The notes under the pieces were generated by a model that was not told the DNA's origin, did no database searches, and saw nothing but the letters and a program-made list of their open reading frames with translations. Of a stretch of DNA of 64,000 nucleotides, positions 25,572 through 37,000 are shown in pieces. Source of the DNA: Ditylenchus dipsaci (taxonomy: Eukaryota > Nematoda > Chromadorea > Rhabditida > Anguinidae); assembly GCA_004194705.1 (NCBI GenBank), contig SADC01000492.1, forward strand, positions 124,001-188,000. The letters run 5' to 3'. The position numbers and the translations under genes were made by a program. How positions within the stretch are numbered: the stretch's first letter is position 1; the number at the start of each line of letters is the position of its first letter.

Positions 25572-25726
25572 CAGTCGATGCTCTCTATAAGATACACTCT
25601 CCATAAGATACATCTCTCTATAAGATACAGCAAATTTTGGTCGATTTGGTCGCGGTTGAGGGAAATATAAGGGCTGTTCCTTTTTTCAGCCCTCGATTTA
25701 GGGTATTTTTATAGGAGCGTCGACTG
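25572..25726. mobile_element. pogo-like element, 155 bp
   Basis: CAGTCGATGCTCTCTATAAG starts it, an inverted CAGTCGACGCTCCTATAAA ends it, and TA flanks both. It lies inside the hAT-type element 22598-27356. Confidence 0.65.
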
Positions 25727-26104
25727 TATATACATTTGGATGCCCCAATAAGAGTAAAAAAAGACAGGCAGTGAACATAGTTTTGTTAACTAGGGCTATA
25801 GAGTCTCTTTTTGTCAGAGAGTCTGTATAGAGTCTCTTGGCCGCCGATCGTCGACTCGGGAGGTCGGGAACTGGCCGTCCAAAATGTATATACAGTCGAA
25901 TGTATATACAACGCCTGAATCGCGACCAAAATTTGCTAAATAGGGAATCTTATAGAGTGACGTAGAACTGTAGAACTAAATGGCGTCCCCTGGCCTATCC
26001 CCTGAAAAAAAAATGATATTAACCTAGTAGACCCCGGTAAAATATTTGAGGCTTATAACCACTCTCGATGGAAGTGCAAGCCCCTTATAAGGAAGTAACG
26101 TACT

Positions 26105-26780
26105 CCGAGAGTTATGTTACACAGGCCTATCATACTGCCTCATGTACAGAGTAAAAGGCACATAGAGAAAAGTGTGGACCTCATGTGCCGACAAAGTAAC
26201 GACTTTCGTACAGATAAAACACAGTTGCATGAGCGACTTTGTCCCCACATATACATCACACACTTCCAGCTGAGCCCAGCACATCAGGATCATTGAACCA
26301 TCAACCGAATTGACATACCACAATAAAATTGAAGCCATGTAAAAGACGATGATTTCGATGTTTTTCAGAATTCCATTTTGAGCCAGTAGACCGAGAGATG
26401 AAGGGTCAATTGCCTGCAATCACAAAGACATTATATGGTCAACATTCGGGACAATGAAGAACAGACTTTTTGATTTGTGACCACATATCCTTTAAGCTTG
26501 CCTTCTTTGCCATTGCCACACACCTGTTTTGTTAGATCAATGATCTCGTGGACTCGACGAGTGATGTATTCACGCTCAGCTTGCAGAAATCGCTCCCGTT
26601 CAGAAGCGCTCTTGTAATACAGCACAGATTGACTTCGCTGAAAATAGATAAAGTATTAGATCGCTAATAGACCAAAAAAATTAAAGCCTTACATTTCCTC
26701 GGATTCAAAAAGACATTGCAGGTTAGGATGTATGCATTTCTCAATGTCTTCGGCATATCAGGATGAAGACCACCATAATA
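26105..26780 (-). pseudogene. CCT6: CCT zeta (CCT6) chaperonin fragment, decayed, introns retained
   Basis: Minus-strand blocks match the middle of the TCP-1/CCT zeta subunit of the cytosolic chaperonin. A HPDMPK...NAYILTCNV segment lies at about 26775-26695. A YKSASERE...EYITRRV...EIIDL...GYVVTNQK segment lies at about 26640-26450, and an AIDPSSL...NGIL segment begins at 26417. They are separated by short GT-AG introns. Beyond NGIL the similarity continues only in changing frames: VNSVD, then DPDVLGSAG, then a VTL...GP-like and an AVRDGL-like remnant. Catalytic N-terminal and C-terminal parts are absent. Retained introns show that this is a DNA-level copy, not a retrocopy. It sits just inside the right arm of the hAT-type element 22598-27356. 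A weak further remnant may lie near 24.9 kb. Confidence 0.7.
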
Positions 26781-27401
26781 ATTCGAAGTCGATATCATGA
26801 AACTTACGTAAACCTAGAAAAACACAAAAACCACACAAAGAAAAGACAGCAAATAATCGATAAAACTTATCTAATAGTTTTTGAGGCAAAGACTTGGCTT
26901 CTTCTCCTAAAAAAAAGAAATAAATATAGATGCAACCACTATAGCTCAACTGGCTATCCAAAAAAACCAAAAGGGCGACCACAAAGTAAGAGCGGTTCGG
27001 CGGACCCGACCAAAAATTCAATTGAGAAGTCAAAAATGACTGCCAAAAATAATTGTTTGCGTTTGAAAAATATTTTGCGCAAATTATTTGATAATTATTT
27101 TTATTTTTTTATGTCCCCGGGAATTCAAAAATCAACAATTGCCGTTGCACTAGGAAAGCATGCTCCTTTAACAAAAAAATGCGAAAAAAATCAGCTTGGG
27201 GGACCAAGGCAAAAAATTCTTGAGAATTTTTTGGGAAAATGATCTAAAGTGCTTATAAACACTTTTTGAGACTTTTAGGATAAAAAAAATTTCGAAAAAA
27301 GACAACAGGGGGACCAAGGCATCTTTTTTTTCAGAGATGCGAATGCACATAGAGCCAGATTATGAACTGGCAACATCTCAAATCTTATCTGTGATAATTA
27401 T

Positions 27402-27407
27402 TTTATT
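27402..27407 (-). promoter_or_regulatory. Polyadenylation signal of LENG1
   Basis: AATAAA on the minus strand, about 60 nt after the LENG1 stop codon, which is the usual place for a poly(A) signal. Confidence 0.5.
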
Positions 27408-27465
27408 CAAGTAAAAGCCAGTTTCCGCAAAAATCAGAGTAGGTATACAACAAACACACAAGACA

Positions 27466-29516
27466 TTACTTTCTCACAAACTCCGGATTAAACTGCGGGT
27501 TATATTTCCGACTTCTTTCTGTTTCAAGCTCTAACTTCTTTTGCTGCCCACCACTCCTGATTTCTTGCTCTGGTTCTTTTTTCGGCTTTAGTAAGTCTAT
27601 AGCTCGTTGTTTCTCAATCTTCTCTCGCTCCAGACGCTCTGCTCGTAGTTTTTCTAGTTTGGAACGGCCCTTGTCAGAAGCTGATTTCTTCAGGGGTTTA
27701 CGTTCAGATTCGGACAGTGATTCAGATGAGCTCCCAGAATGCTTTCTCTTGTGCTTTTTGCTTTTATCGTGCTTATCGTGCTTATGGTGCTTTTTGTGGC
27801 TTTTCTTAGACTCCTTCCTTGGCTTCTGCAGCACTTTGATTTCTTTAGAAGATACAGCGCTGATATTTGCAAGTGGTTTCGGCACTGACAATACTGCTTC
27901 AGTGTCTTTTTTGCCGGCAAGAGGTTCACGGACAATAGGAATGTTCTCCCACCAATATTTCTCTTTTGAAAACTCTTTGGTGTCTTCAGCAAAACGCTTC
28001 ATGATGCCTGGAATTTTTTAAGCTTTTATGTGACCTATTAAAGAAGGGAGGGAGACACCTATGCCTAATTTTTGACATCAACATCTACTGTAGCTTTTAC
28101 TTCTATTTGCCTAGGACAGTTTCAAGGGTCACTTGATGCCGACATTCTTATCGATATGCCTCAAACCTAGGTTGCTGAATGGACATATGTCCGGACATAT
28201 GTCCTGCAAAATGTCCGCCCTTATTAAAATCGGACATAAATTTTTACAGTTTATTTGCTACTCTTTCTGATTTTTATTTTCAGATTGAAAATGACAAAAA
28301 AAAATATAATTTATTGAAACTTCCACTAGTATTGTAAATTTAGACCACCTAGACGTTACCCAAATAAATGGATATTACTCAAACCAACTGTAAGTTACCC
28401 GAATCATTTGGATGGGTCCCAAACCACCTAGAAGCTACCCAATACCTCATTGATAGTACCCAAACCACGTGGATGCTCGAACTACTTAATAGTTCCAGAA
28501 CCAGGACCGGTATTAATAACCACCGCATTAAATGCGAGGATAGGGATAAAATCCGCGGATTTTACGTCCTCAGGTATCTTATCTGTTTTGTTCCTTTTTT
28601 CAGCCCTAGGTTTTCAAAAGACTATGAATTAAGAGTTTCAGAACCAGGTCTGGTAGCAATAAATTGTAAATTTAGACCACTTAGACGGTATCCAAAGCAA
28701 AACCTAAACCAAACCCGACTGGAAGAAGCGGTGGAAGAAATGGAATTGGAAACTGAGTAAAAAGATTCAATTGTAAATGAATTTGATGTATCTATGAACG
28801 ATTATTGTATCGTTAATTGAAATTTTTTGAATAAAGTTTGGTTGTATAAGTGTCCGAAATTTTGGACATATGTCCATAAATGTCCGGACATTTGTCCGGA
28901 CATATGTCCAAAATATAAATGTCCGGACATTTCAGCAACCCTACTCAAACCTTAAAAGTCCTCACACGCCTTTGTCGTAAGCAAAAAAGGTAGAAAGCAT
29001 AGTAGAAAACGATGTCAAAAGTTAGCCGCAGATATCCCCACCCTCTCCTACAAAACAAAACTTAACCGACTAACCCATTTTTGATTCCCATTCATCACCC
29101 TCCTTCTTTTTTTCCGCTGCATACTCTTTGTTGCCCTGACCAAGATTCTTCCGCTCTTGCTCTTCCAACTCTGCGAATAAGTTTACATGCGCCGATTGCC
29201 CACCACTAACACCTTCGTTGTTCTGTGATTCCTCATCCGGATCTGCTGTAGAAGTTGACTGCTTGGCTGTAAAAAAGGCCGGCCCATAATTGGCAGAGTT
29301 GCGCGTCTTCAGTCGGCGAATACGATCTTCGTGGTCAGCTAGTTTCACACGCTCATCAATAGCCTTCGAAGTAAATGGTAATTAAAAATTTATCAGAAAA
29401 TATATCAAATCAAAACTCACTTGTTGTTCTGCAGCTGCCTTTGCTTCATCTCGACGAACTCTTGCCATATTCTCTTTGGTGCGGACATGCCATTTCTTCT
29501 TCGGCAGAATATTCAT
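27466..29516 (-). CDS. LENG1: LENG1-like protein (leukocyte receptor cluster member 1 homologue)
   Basis: Three exons: 29516-29421, 29363-29075 and 28007-27466, giving 308 residues with consistent phases (0, then 1). The N-terminus reads [16 protein letters not shown] followed by ARVRRDEA, the conserved Cir_N motif of the LENG1/CIR family. The middle has [12 protein letters not shown] and [12 protein letters not shown] blocks. The last exon has a His/Lys/Ser-rich basic stretch, then [13 protein letters not shown] and a [11 protein letters not shown] tail, matching the LENG1 C-terminus. Human LENG1 is slightly shorter (about 264 aa). The family is nuclear and linked to spliceosome-associated proteins, with no defined biochemical activity. 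Intron 1 is 57 nt. Intron 2 is 1067 nt because it contains the hAT-type element 28168-28943. An acceptor-like TATACAG lies about 22 nt before the ATG. Confidence 0.9.
28168..28943. mobile_element. hAT element in LENG1 intron 2
   Basis: Ends TAGGTTGCTGAA and TTCAGCAACCCTA, with a perfect 8-bp duplication ctcaaacc (28160-28167 and 28944-28951). The sub-terminal zone repeats the palindrome GTCCGGACATATGTCC. The interior holds degenerate ACCCAAACCACCTGGA-type repeats. Confidence 0.88.
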
Positions 29517-30107
29517 TGTAGCTGGTCGATTCTATTCACTGTATAACAAACCAGGTCATATAAATGAATAGTGTAATTCACAGGGTGTAACAAATTTTCC
29601 TAACACTTTTAAACAGCAATAACTTTTTTCTAGGCCGTATTCCAAATTTCTGTGAATGCAGTTTAAATCAGTTAGATCTAACATTTTTTTCGGTATATAA
29701 TGCGAAAAACACGATTTTCGCTTGGTCCTCCTGTGGTTCGGCCCATGCCAATCCGTAGACCATCCATAGACCAGGTCCCGAAACCAGGGGGAACAAGCGA
29801 AAATCTTGTTTTACACCATTTGTCAAAAAAAATGTTAGAGCGAGCTGAATAGATCTGTAAAAACAGATTTTCAAAAAACGACTTAAAAATTAAAGGGGTA
29901 GCTACTATGGCCCGGGAGACACTATGGCCCATTCGACTGCATTACTTTTAATTAAATTACCTCGAAATAAAAAAATTGGGTAGTAAATATTGTGAATATT
30001 TTTTACTGTTTCCTTCAGCAATATTTTTATAAAAAATGTGTGACACACCCTCTTTCTTGTTGGTAGATGACTCAAAATAAAATAAAAACATAGTTTTTTC
30101 TTTTTAA

Positions 30108-31285
30108 AGGACCATGGTTTTTGAACGCAGCGGCATCTCCAAATTTTGAATGGATAAAACGGAAATATGCCACGTTCTGGAGAAAAAATGCCACGTTTTT
30201 GTGAAAAAGTGCCACGTTTTTTTCGATTCTAGTCAAGAAGGCGAAAAAGTGCCACGTTTTTTTTCAAATTTGCCTAGTTTTGCACAGATATGCCTGGTTT
30301 TTTGTTTCCAAGGACATATAAATAGCAAGCTAATGGTAATCTTAAAAATTTCAGGTGTAAATCATTGATTTGTCTAAGAGACCTTATTGTCAGAAAACGT
30401 GGCAGATTTTCACAAAAACATGGCACTTTTTCACAAAACGTGGCACTTTTTCACAAAAACGTGGCACTTTTTCTCCAAAACGTGGCATTTTTACGTATCG
30501 TCCATTTTGAATTGGCGGGGGACACTTTTTTACTTAATATTCAACAATTATTTTTCAAATTGTTTTTTTTTGCATTTAAAATTTTATCAAAATATACAGT
30601 CGACACTCGATATAAGGACACTCGATATAAGGACAGAAGTTCGCCCCCGCCTCGGGTCAGACACTTTTTTTAGCCCGATTTTCGAAAATTTTCACCGGTT
30701 TTGTTTTGTCAGTCTGGTTCCAAATATCGCAAGGATTCCGATTTTGCCGATCGTTTTTCAGAAATCCAGATTTTTTTCTTCTAAAAAAGCAAAAACTCGA
30801 TATAAGGACAGGGATTTTTGAAAAAGCCTGTGTTTAAATCGAGTTTTTGCTTTTTTATAGGAAAAAAATCTGGATTTCTGAAAAACGATCGGCAAAATCG
30901 GAATCCTTGCGATATTTGGAACCAGACTGACAAAACACAACCGGTGAAAATTTTCGAAAATCGGGCTAAAAAAAGTGTCGGACCCAAGGCGGGAACGAAC
31001 TTTTGCCGGTCCCCTGAGTGTCCTTATATCGAGAGTCGACTGTAGTACCATTCACTAGTCGAGCCCAACGTTGCGTGACACTGCCAGATCGGACGACTTA
31101 GGCTACTTTCACTGCACCATAACTACTTATGTGAGTTTAATTTAAACTGGACTAACACATAAATTTAAATTTTCAATGCAAATAAAAAATAATTCATATT
31201 CAAATTTGATTGGTCTCGATGATAAAAAGTGTCTCCCGACAATTTAAATTTTGGAAATGTCGCTGCGTTCAAAAACCATGGTCCT
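30108..31285. mobile_element. TTAA-flanked element, 1178 bp, same family as 8203-8394
   Basis: AGGACCATGGTTTTTGAACG inverted ends are flanked by TTAA (30104-30107 and 31286-31289). The left interior repeats variants of GTGCCACGTTTTT in both orientations. A pogo-like element is nested at 30597-31042. Confidence 0.82.
30597..31042. mobile_element. pogo-like element, 446 bp
   Basis: Ends CAGTCGACACTCGATATAA and their complement are TA-flanked, and the element is nearly palindromic throughout. Nested in 30108-31285. Confidence 0.85.
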
Positions 31286-31289
31286 TTAA

Positions 31290-34040
31290 AAAAAGTTATT
31301 GCGGTTCAAGAGTGTTAGGAATTTACTTGTATTATATTTACAAATTCTCTTCACAAACTTCAAAAATAAAATTGTGTATGTAATACCGAAGGCTAGCGTA
31401 ACAAAAGATGCAACAAACATTTAGAAACATTGTTTATTACTCTTCTGCATAATTAATTATGAATCATAAAATATGCTGGAGATGATACAGAACTTGTGCT
31501 GCACAAGAAGTGAGAGAAGAAAGCAAAGAAGGATTTTAATCGGTCATGGCAGGGATACAATTCAGCATGGTAGGCGGTTTGCTCTTATAAAACTTTAGTT
31601 TTAAAATTTTGGCTAACTTTAAAAAATTTCTTTCAATGTCGGAGTTTCAAATCGATGATTCATCTACTCATCCGCACCCGGGCAACTACTACTACACAGC
31701 TTTCCTTGACGATATCAGCCCAACTGGTGCTGACCAAGTAGGTATACCCAGTCCAATCAGGTATGAGAATGTATTTGGATAATATGATGCCCACAATTCA
31801 TCCATGTCCTTGACATGGACGGTGTTTTTTCCCCCAATTGGCAGTATTGCGAACCGTAAACATTTACCCTTTGGTCACAGTGAGAGATCAAAGTCGAAAT
31901 AAAGTGCTGCCTAAATATGGTCATTTTATTTTTCAAAAAGCAAATCTTATATAGAAAACCACCTATAATCTAGACAGCTCTTTATTTCGACTTCAACCAT
32001 TTACTGTGACCAATGGTTAAAGGTGCATGCCCTCTAAAATAGAGGAGGGAACCAGTAGTCATGTTCTTCCTCAAAAATTTTCTGTCTTATTCTTTAAAAT
32101 TTTATGACTAATTTTCAGGTCATTTGGTTATTAATATCAGATTTGATACAAAATTAATGCAAAATGGGATAGCTAGAAAATAATCCTCGTTTTTATTTTC
32201 GGTGTCATGCACGGGAATGCCCCTCAAAATATAGTGCCTTTAACGGCCCGAAGAAAGGTCCGTTTTACGAACACGGAAGTATTGTGGGCAGCCCCATAAC
32301 CAGGGCTCCCAGATACTTTTTCAAAATAAAGACATTTGCTCAAAATAAGGACATTTTAGGGTATTTTACCAAAAATACTATTTTATTCAGTGCTTATTGC
32401 TCGTTTGGTGCTATCAAAACATTTTGACTTAAAATTCCAAAAAATAAGATTTGGAGTCCCAAAACAAGGACAAATTTTATAAATAAGGACGTATGGGAGC
32501 CTTGCTTAGAACTAGTTTTTCGATTGACTGTCCAAACTGGACCTTTGTCTATACGGGAAACAATCTTTTCAAAACAACTTTCTCAAAACAAGCTTTTTAT
32601 TCAGGGAAAATACTTTTTTTACTTTCTAAAAAATATAAATTTTTTGAGAGAAACAGGCAAAGAAAATTTTTTTTTGTTTTTGGCAACTTCTGTCTTGAAA
32701 AGAAAACTTTTAGATAATTAAAGGGGAAAGAAAAAGCTTGTCGGCAAGTCATTTGCCGATAAACCACAAGTCAAAAGTCCGAAAAAAGTCATTCGGCGAA
32801 AAGAAAAAGTTCTGTCCAATTTTTATTTCGCATTCACAGCTGCATTGCCCCAACATTATATTGCAAAAAAAACAAGATTATATTTTTACAATTTAGCTCA
32901 AGTTGAAACGAAAATAATATGAATTGCATTATAGTTGCTTTTTTTAATCACAATATTACAGCAAAAATAAGGATATAAGTGATATCGATAATATTTAGGT
33001 GTTTATTGAGTGAGACAAGCAAACACAATTATCACAATTATTGCTTTATAAAAGATCACTTTAAATAAAAGGCAAATTAAGATAAGTAAAGCCGAAAGAA
33101 TATTATATTTAACACTGGGAAAATATTTTTAGACTTAACAAAAGTGAACTGCTTACATATTTGAAAAGGATTCTATCAGATATTACATCTGGGTAGGCAT
33201 GATTGCTGAGCCATTGGTTGTTGCCCGGCTGATTTTTGCAGCCGGCAACAACAAATGGTTAAGCAAATAAAAAGCGGTTAGCGGTTATTTGAAAAATCCG
33301 ATAACCGACCCGACTGGCTGTATTCATGGCTCTATCAGTGACCCTAACTTTCAGGGCTATCACATGTTTTTTCAAAGATTTGTGCCGTAAAAAATCTAAT
33401 TTTATCTGTCTACAACTTTTTGAACCACTTTTTATGCCTTGGCCACAATGGTGGTGTGAGGTGTGAGGTATGAGATGCGAGGTGCGACGTCCGTTTCTAA
33501 AATTTTATTTTTCATATACGACAGCGGGAAATTTATTTTATTCAATAGCAGACCTTAAAAATAGGTCGAAAAAGTTTTCACATCAGTAAAATGACAAATC
33601 GAGCTGAGCTACATCACCTCAAAGACCTCGCACCTCCCACCTCTATTGTGGCCACCGTATTAAAGACTGCGTTTAGAAAATTACCCCTTAATTTTTGTGT
33701 CATCTCACTAACTACAAATTGTGGGTAACCTCTTTTAGATTGATCTACGACAAATAGGTCAGAAACACAATCTCAAAGAAACAATTTCGGTTTGGGTTAA
33801 AAGTAGAGATTTTGTTATCTTTTTTGATCTCCAAAATTTTTTATTTCCTCAATTTTACGAAATTTTATTTTTTTAAACTTTGCATGGTCAAGGTGCGCTT
33901 CTTTTTTAGGAATCCACTATTTCGATAACAAAAACTGAGAGTCTTGAATTAAATAGAATATAAAATAGTTAAACTTTACAGAAAATACCTTTGGCTTCAG
34001 ATATGAACATTTTGGCTTTTGATTGCAAATTTCGATTGGA
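31290..34040. other. Intergenic stretch between LENG1 and RALGAPA
   Basis: AT-rich, with a possible coding exon at 31636-31737. An inverted pair at about 31860-32020 (TTACGGTTC...CAGTGAGAG and its counterpart) and pieces near 32030 and 32215 resemble the AGGGGCATG TTAA family. No further gene is visible. Confidence 0.4.
31636..31737 (+). CDS. Possible first coding exon, unrecognised
   Basis: An ATG-initiated 34-codon stretch ends at a good donor (CAA|GTAGGT). The residues include MSEFQIDDSS, a run of three Tyr, and TAFLDDISPTGADQ, a composition more like protein than the surrounding AT-rich DNA. No downstream exon could be identified on the plus strand before 34 kb and I recognise no family. 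It may be a gene start, a remnant or chance. Confidence 0.25.
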
Positions 34041-34044
34041 TTAT

Positions 34045-37000
34045 TTAGGAATTTAGCATTGGTGCATACAAGCGAACAATAGCTTCTTTCAAAGGCATGT
34101 GTGACAATAGTTCTTTTGTCTGAGAGAATACCTTTTCTCTGTGCTTATTTGGTCTGTCACATTCCACTCTGGCATTTCTGTAAGCTCTTGAAGCATTCAA
34201 GACGGTCTCACGAGTGAGACTGGCTATTTGCTTGATGTGTACACAGGCACCATCGAACAAGGGGCCAAATTGAAGGGAAGAATCTTGAGTTTCTACCTGA
34301 ACTCGTACCAAATTTGCACTAGCTGGGTAGAGTACTATTAGAATGTCGCAAAATCTAGTGGCAATAAGTTCTCTACGATAGCACTTTGGATTTTCTGACC
34401 ACACCACCTGCAAAAATAAACTTTTTTATAATCAAATAGTTTGTTTTAAATTTTACATGGACTTCATCGTTGCCTAAATGTTTGAGCTTTTGGGTGGCAT
34501 CTCCGGTCAACATGGTGGATATGTGAAAGATCAGCTCGGTATTGGCTGAAGCAAAGTAGGGCCTGGAAGAGTATAGAGATTAATGTTAACAATCTAGTCA
34601 AAACAACGACAAGTACGCACGACCAACTTTTTCTTCGCACGCGATGTATTGTCAGAATGAAAACATACGCAATTTGGCCTGCAGGCAGTCCTCCACAATA
34701 GCCCTGGAATTTAGGAGACCCTATTTGTACTGTCCAACCAAGACCATCCACAAATTTATTAAAGAGGGCTGAAGCAGAAGTGTTGGACAAAATGGAGTGT
34801 TTATCCTTAAATAAATTTCATAAAGACTGTTTAAAAATTTTTTAACGCATAAAATACCAATGGCGCTAGTGGAGAATTCGGTGAAAATTTTGCCCCTGTT
34901 GATTTTTTTACCGTAATCACCATGATCACATTAAAAATCGACAGGAGGATCCAAAGGCGAAATTCGCACCGGATTCTCGATTAGCGCCGTAAACGCTATG
35001 GCCTTCATTAGCGCATATGGCAACTCTGGGCCCTAAGCGGGAACGGGCTTGGGGTGCTGTTTTATCTAGAGTCGATTGTACCATTTCAAGCTATAATTTC
35101 CAACCTCTTGGTCTTTGGCCACATAGATCACAGCCACTTTGTGAACTTCTCTGCACAAAGTGCTGTCCAAGTGCTTTAGATCTCGGTGAAAACTCGTAGG
35201 TACTTTACTTGTTTTCTCCAACAATCTGAAGTCAGTTGCAAACTGTCTCCAGGTGGAAGAGCAAGGATTGTTTTTGTTTTCTATATCCAACACTGCAGAC
35301 TCTTGCATCTCATCTTTCCATTTTTCCTCTGATAGAGGTTCTGGCTCGCGATGGCTATTTTCAATGAAGTGTAAAAAGTCAGACATTTCCAAGTTGCTTA
35401 GACTAGTGGACACAGGAGAGTGGTTAGTCACATCCGTTCCGCTGTATGAGCTAACTGTAGGACGTGGTAGTTGCTGCAAATGAACATAATTTAGATTGGA
35501 ATTTAAACAAAAAGGAAAACCTTGAACGGATCTGAGAGATGGTCATCCTTCTGAGATGGGTCACTTCCAACACTGGATTGTTGGCGCACATTGGAGCAAA
35601 GGGACTTGAGCCAAGTGTTGACTGGAACCTCTTCTTCTTCCTGCACCTGAAACCCTGCTCCAGAGGCATAACAGTGACGCCCAACCATGGAACGAGTCCA
35701 CAAATAGTTGTTGTTTTCAGTTTTGTCAAAACTAAAAAGGTTAAAAAAATTTGCATCCCTCAATTTCGCCCCCGCCTAAGGTCCGGCACTTTTTCTAGGC
35801 CGATTTTTGAAGGCTTTTGCCAAATCTGAACTCTCAGTCTGGTCCAAAAATCGTAAAGTTTACGATTTTACCGGTAATTTTTCCAAAATTTTGCAGTTTT
35901 GCCATTAAGACCTGCTCCTCTTGCAATAAAGGGACACCCTATTTTCAAAAACAGTTGTCCATTTATCAATAGCTGAATTAATTGAGAGAGAAGAGAAAAG
36001 ACAGGTAAAATCCTAATCACTGCGATTTTCGGGACCACACATGACGGATCAGGTTTGACAAAAGCATTCGAAAATCGGTCTAGAAAAAGTGTCGCGCCCT
36101 AGGCGGGTTCGAACTTGAGGGCCTGTCCACGACTGTGTGAGGACGAAAAATATTAAAGATGACTTTGTGCAACCAACCTCATTAGAGCACCCTCCATGCC
36201 CACAAAAACTGAAGAAGAGCAGTCTTTGTGTGCCAATCCTTCTCCTCCAGGTAACAAACTATTCCATTGGTCCACCGAGAAGCCAGGCAATGGAAACTGT
36301 GAATGCAGTCGCACCAGCAGTCCCTCAAAAAGCCATCTTTGTCCAGCTTCTCAACCAACGGCTTAATCCAGTTGCTCTTTTCTTTCAGCGCACACAACTG
36401 CCATTTCAGGTCGTTGAGCAGTCTGCCATTTTCCTCCCCAACCTATTCAGACCTTCAAGCATAGCCTTGGCCAATCTGCTTTCCATGCCCAGCCTGCCAA
36501 CAAACCCCAAATTGGAGCACAGTATAGGAACGAGTTTAGCAGCCATCTTCTTCTGTCCACAAAGCAACTTCAAAAGAGTATCGAAAAGTTGGGCATCGGC
36601 CCTCTCCACCACCAATATACATAGAGCATTCACAGTTAACACTACACAATCAACATCCAACTCCACTTCACTGTTTTCCAACAAACTCAACAATATTTTC
36701 TCAGCTTCCGGATGGCTCAAACACAACAAGGCAGCCACTCGAACAGCTTTGGAAGACAGTTCGCCCTGGCTGACCATCTTCTGGAGACTGGTCAGCGTTG
36801 GTGGGGACAATACCCCCAAGTCTTCAATGCCATTTGGGGGATTTGCTCTAGCACTAGAGGGGCAGCCTCTGAGCGCAGACAATTGAGCAGGTGGTAGAGG
36901 ATATGTGCTCTGACTAGTTCAGGGGGTTGTGCTTTGGTGAGCACGCTACACAGTGGGGCAATAGCGTGTGGCTGTTGGCTGATCTGCAGACGCAATAGGC

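Larger units (their letters stand above)
22598..27356. mobile_element. hAT-type element, 4.76 kb, carrying a CCT zeta gene fragment
   Basis: The ends are GACTCTATATGCATTCG on the left and the complement of GGCTCTATGTGCATTCG on the right. They are flanked by a perfect 8-bp duplication, agattatg (22590-22597 and 27357-27364). The arms stay inverted-repeat-like for about 0.6 kb (left to about 24310 after removing a nested element, right from about 26800). Between the arms lie the CCT6 pseudogene, a foldback (about 25085-25545) and a pogo-like element (25572-25726). No transposase is visible, so movement would have been in trans. Confidence 0.8.

Noticed and set aside
27659..28021. Cys/Leu-rich plus-strand frame of 120 codons
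   Set aside because: It is the antisense shadow of the Lys/Ser-rich last exon of LENG1.
36137..36886. Plus-strand frame of 249 codons, the longest in the window
   Set aside because: It is antisense to RALGAPA exon 11, whose minus-strand product matches the family; its codons show no family match.
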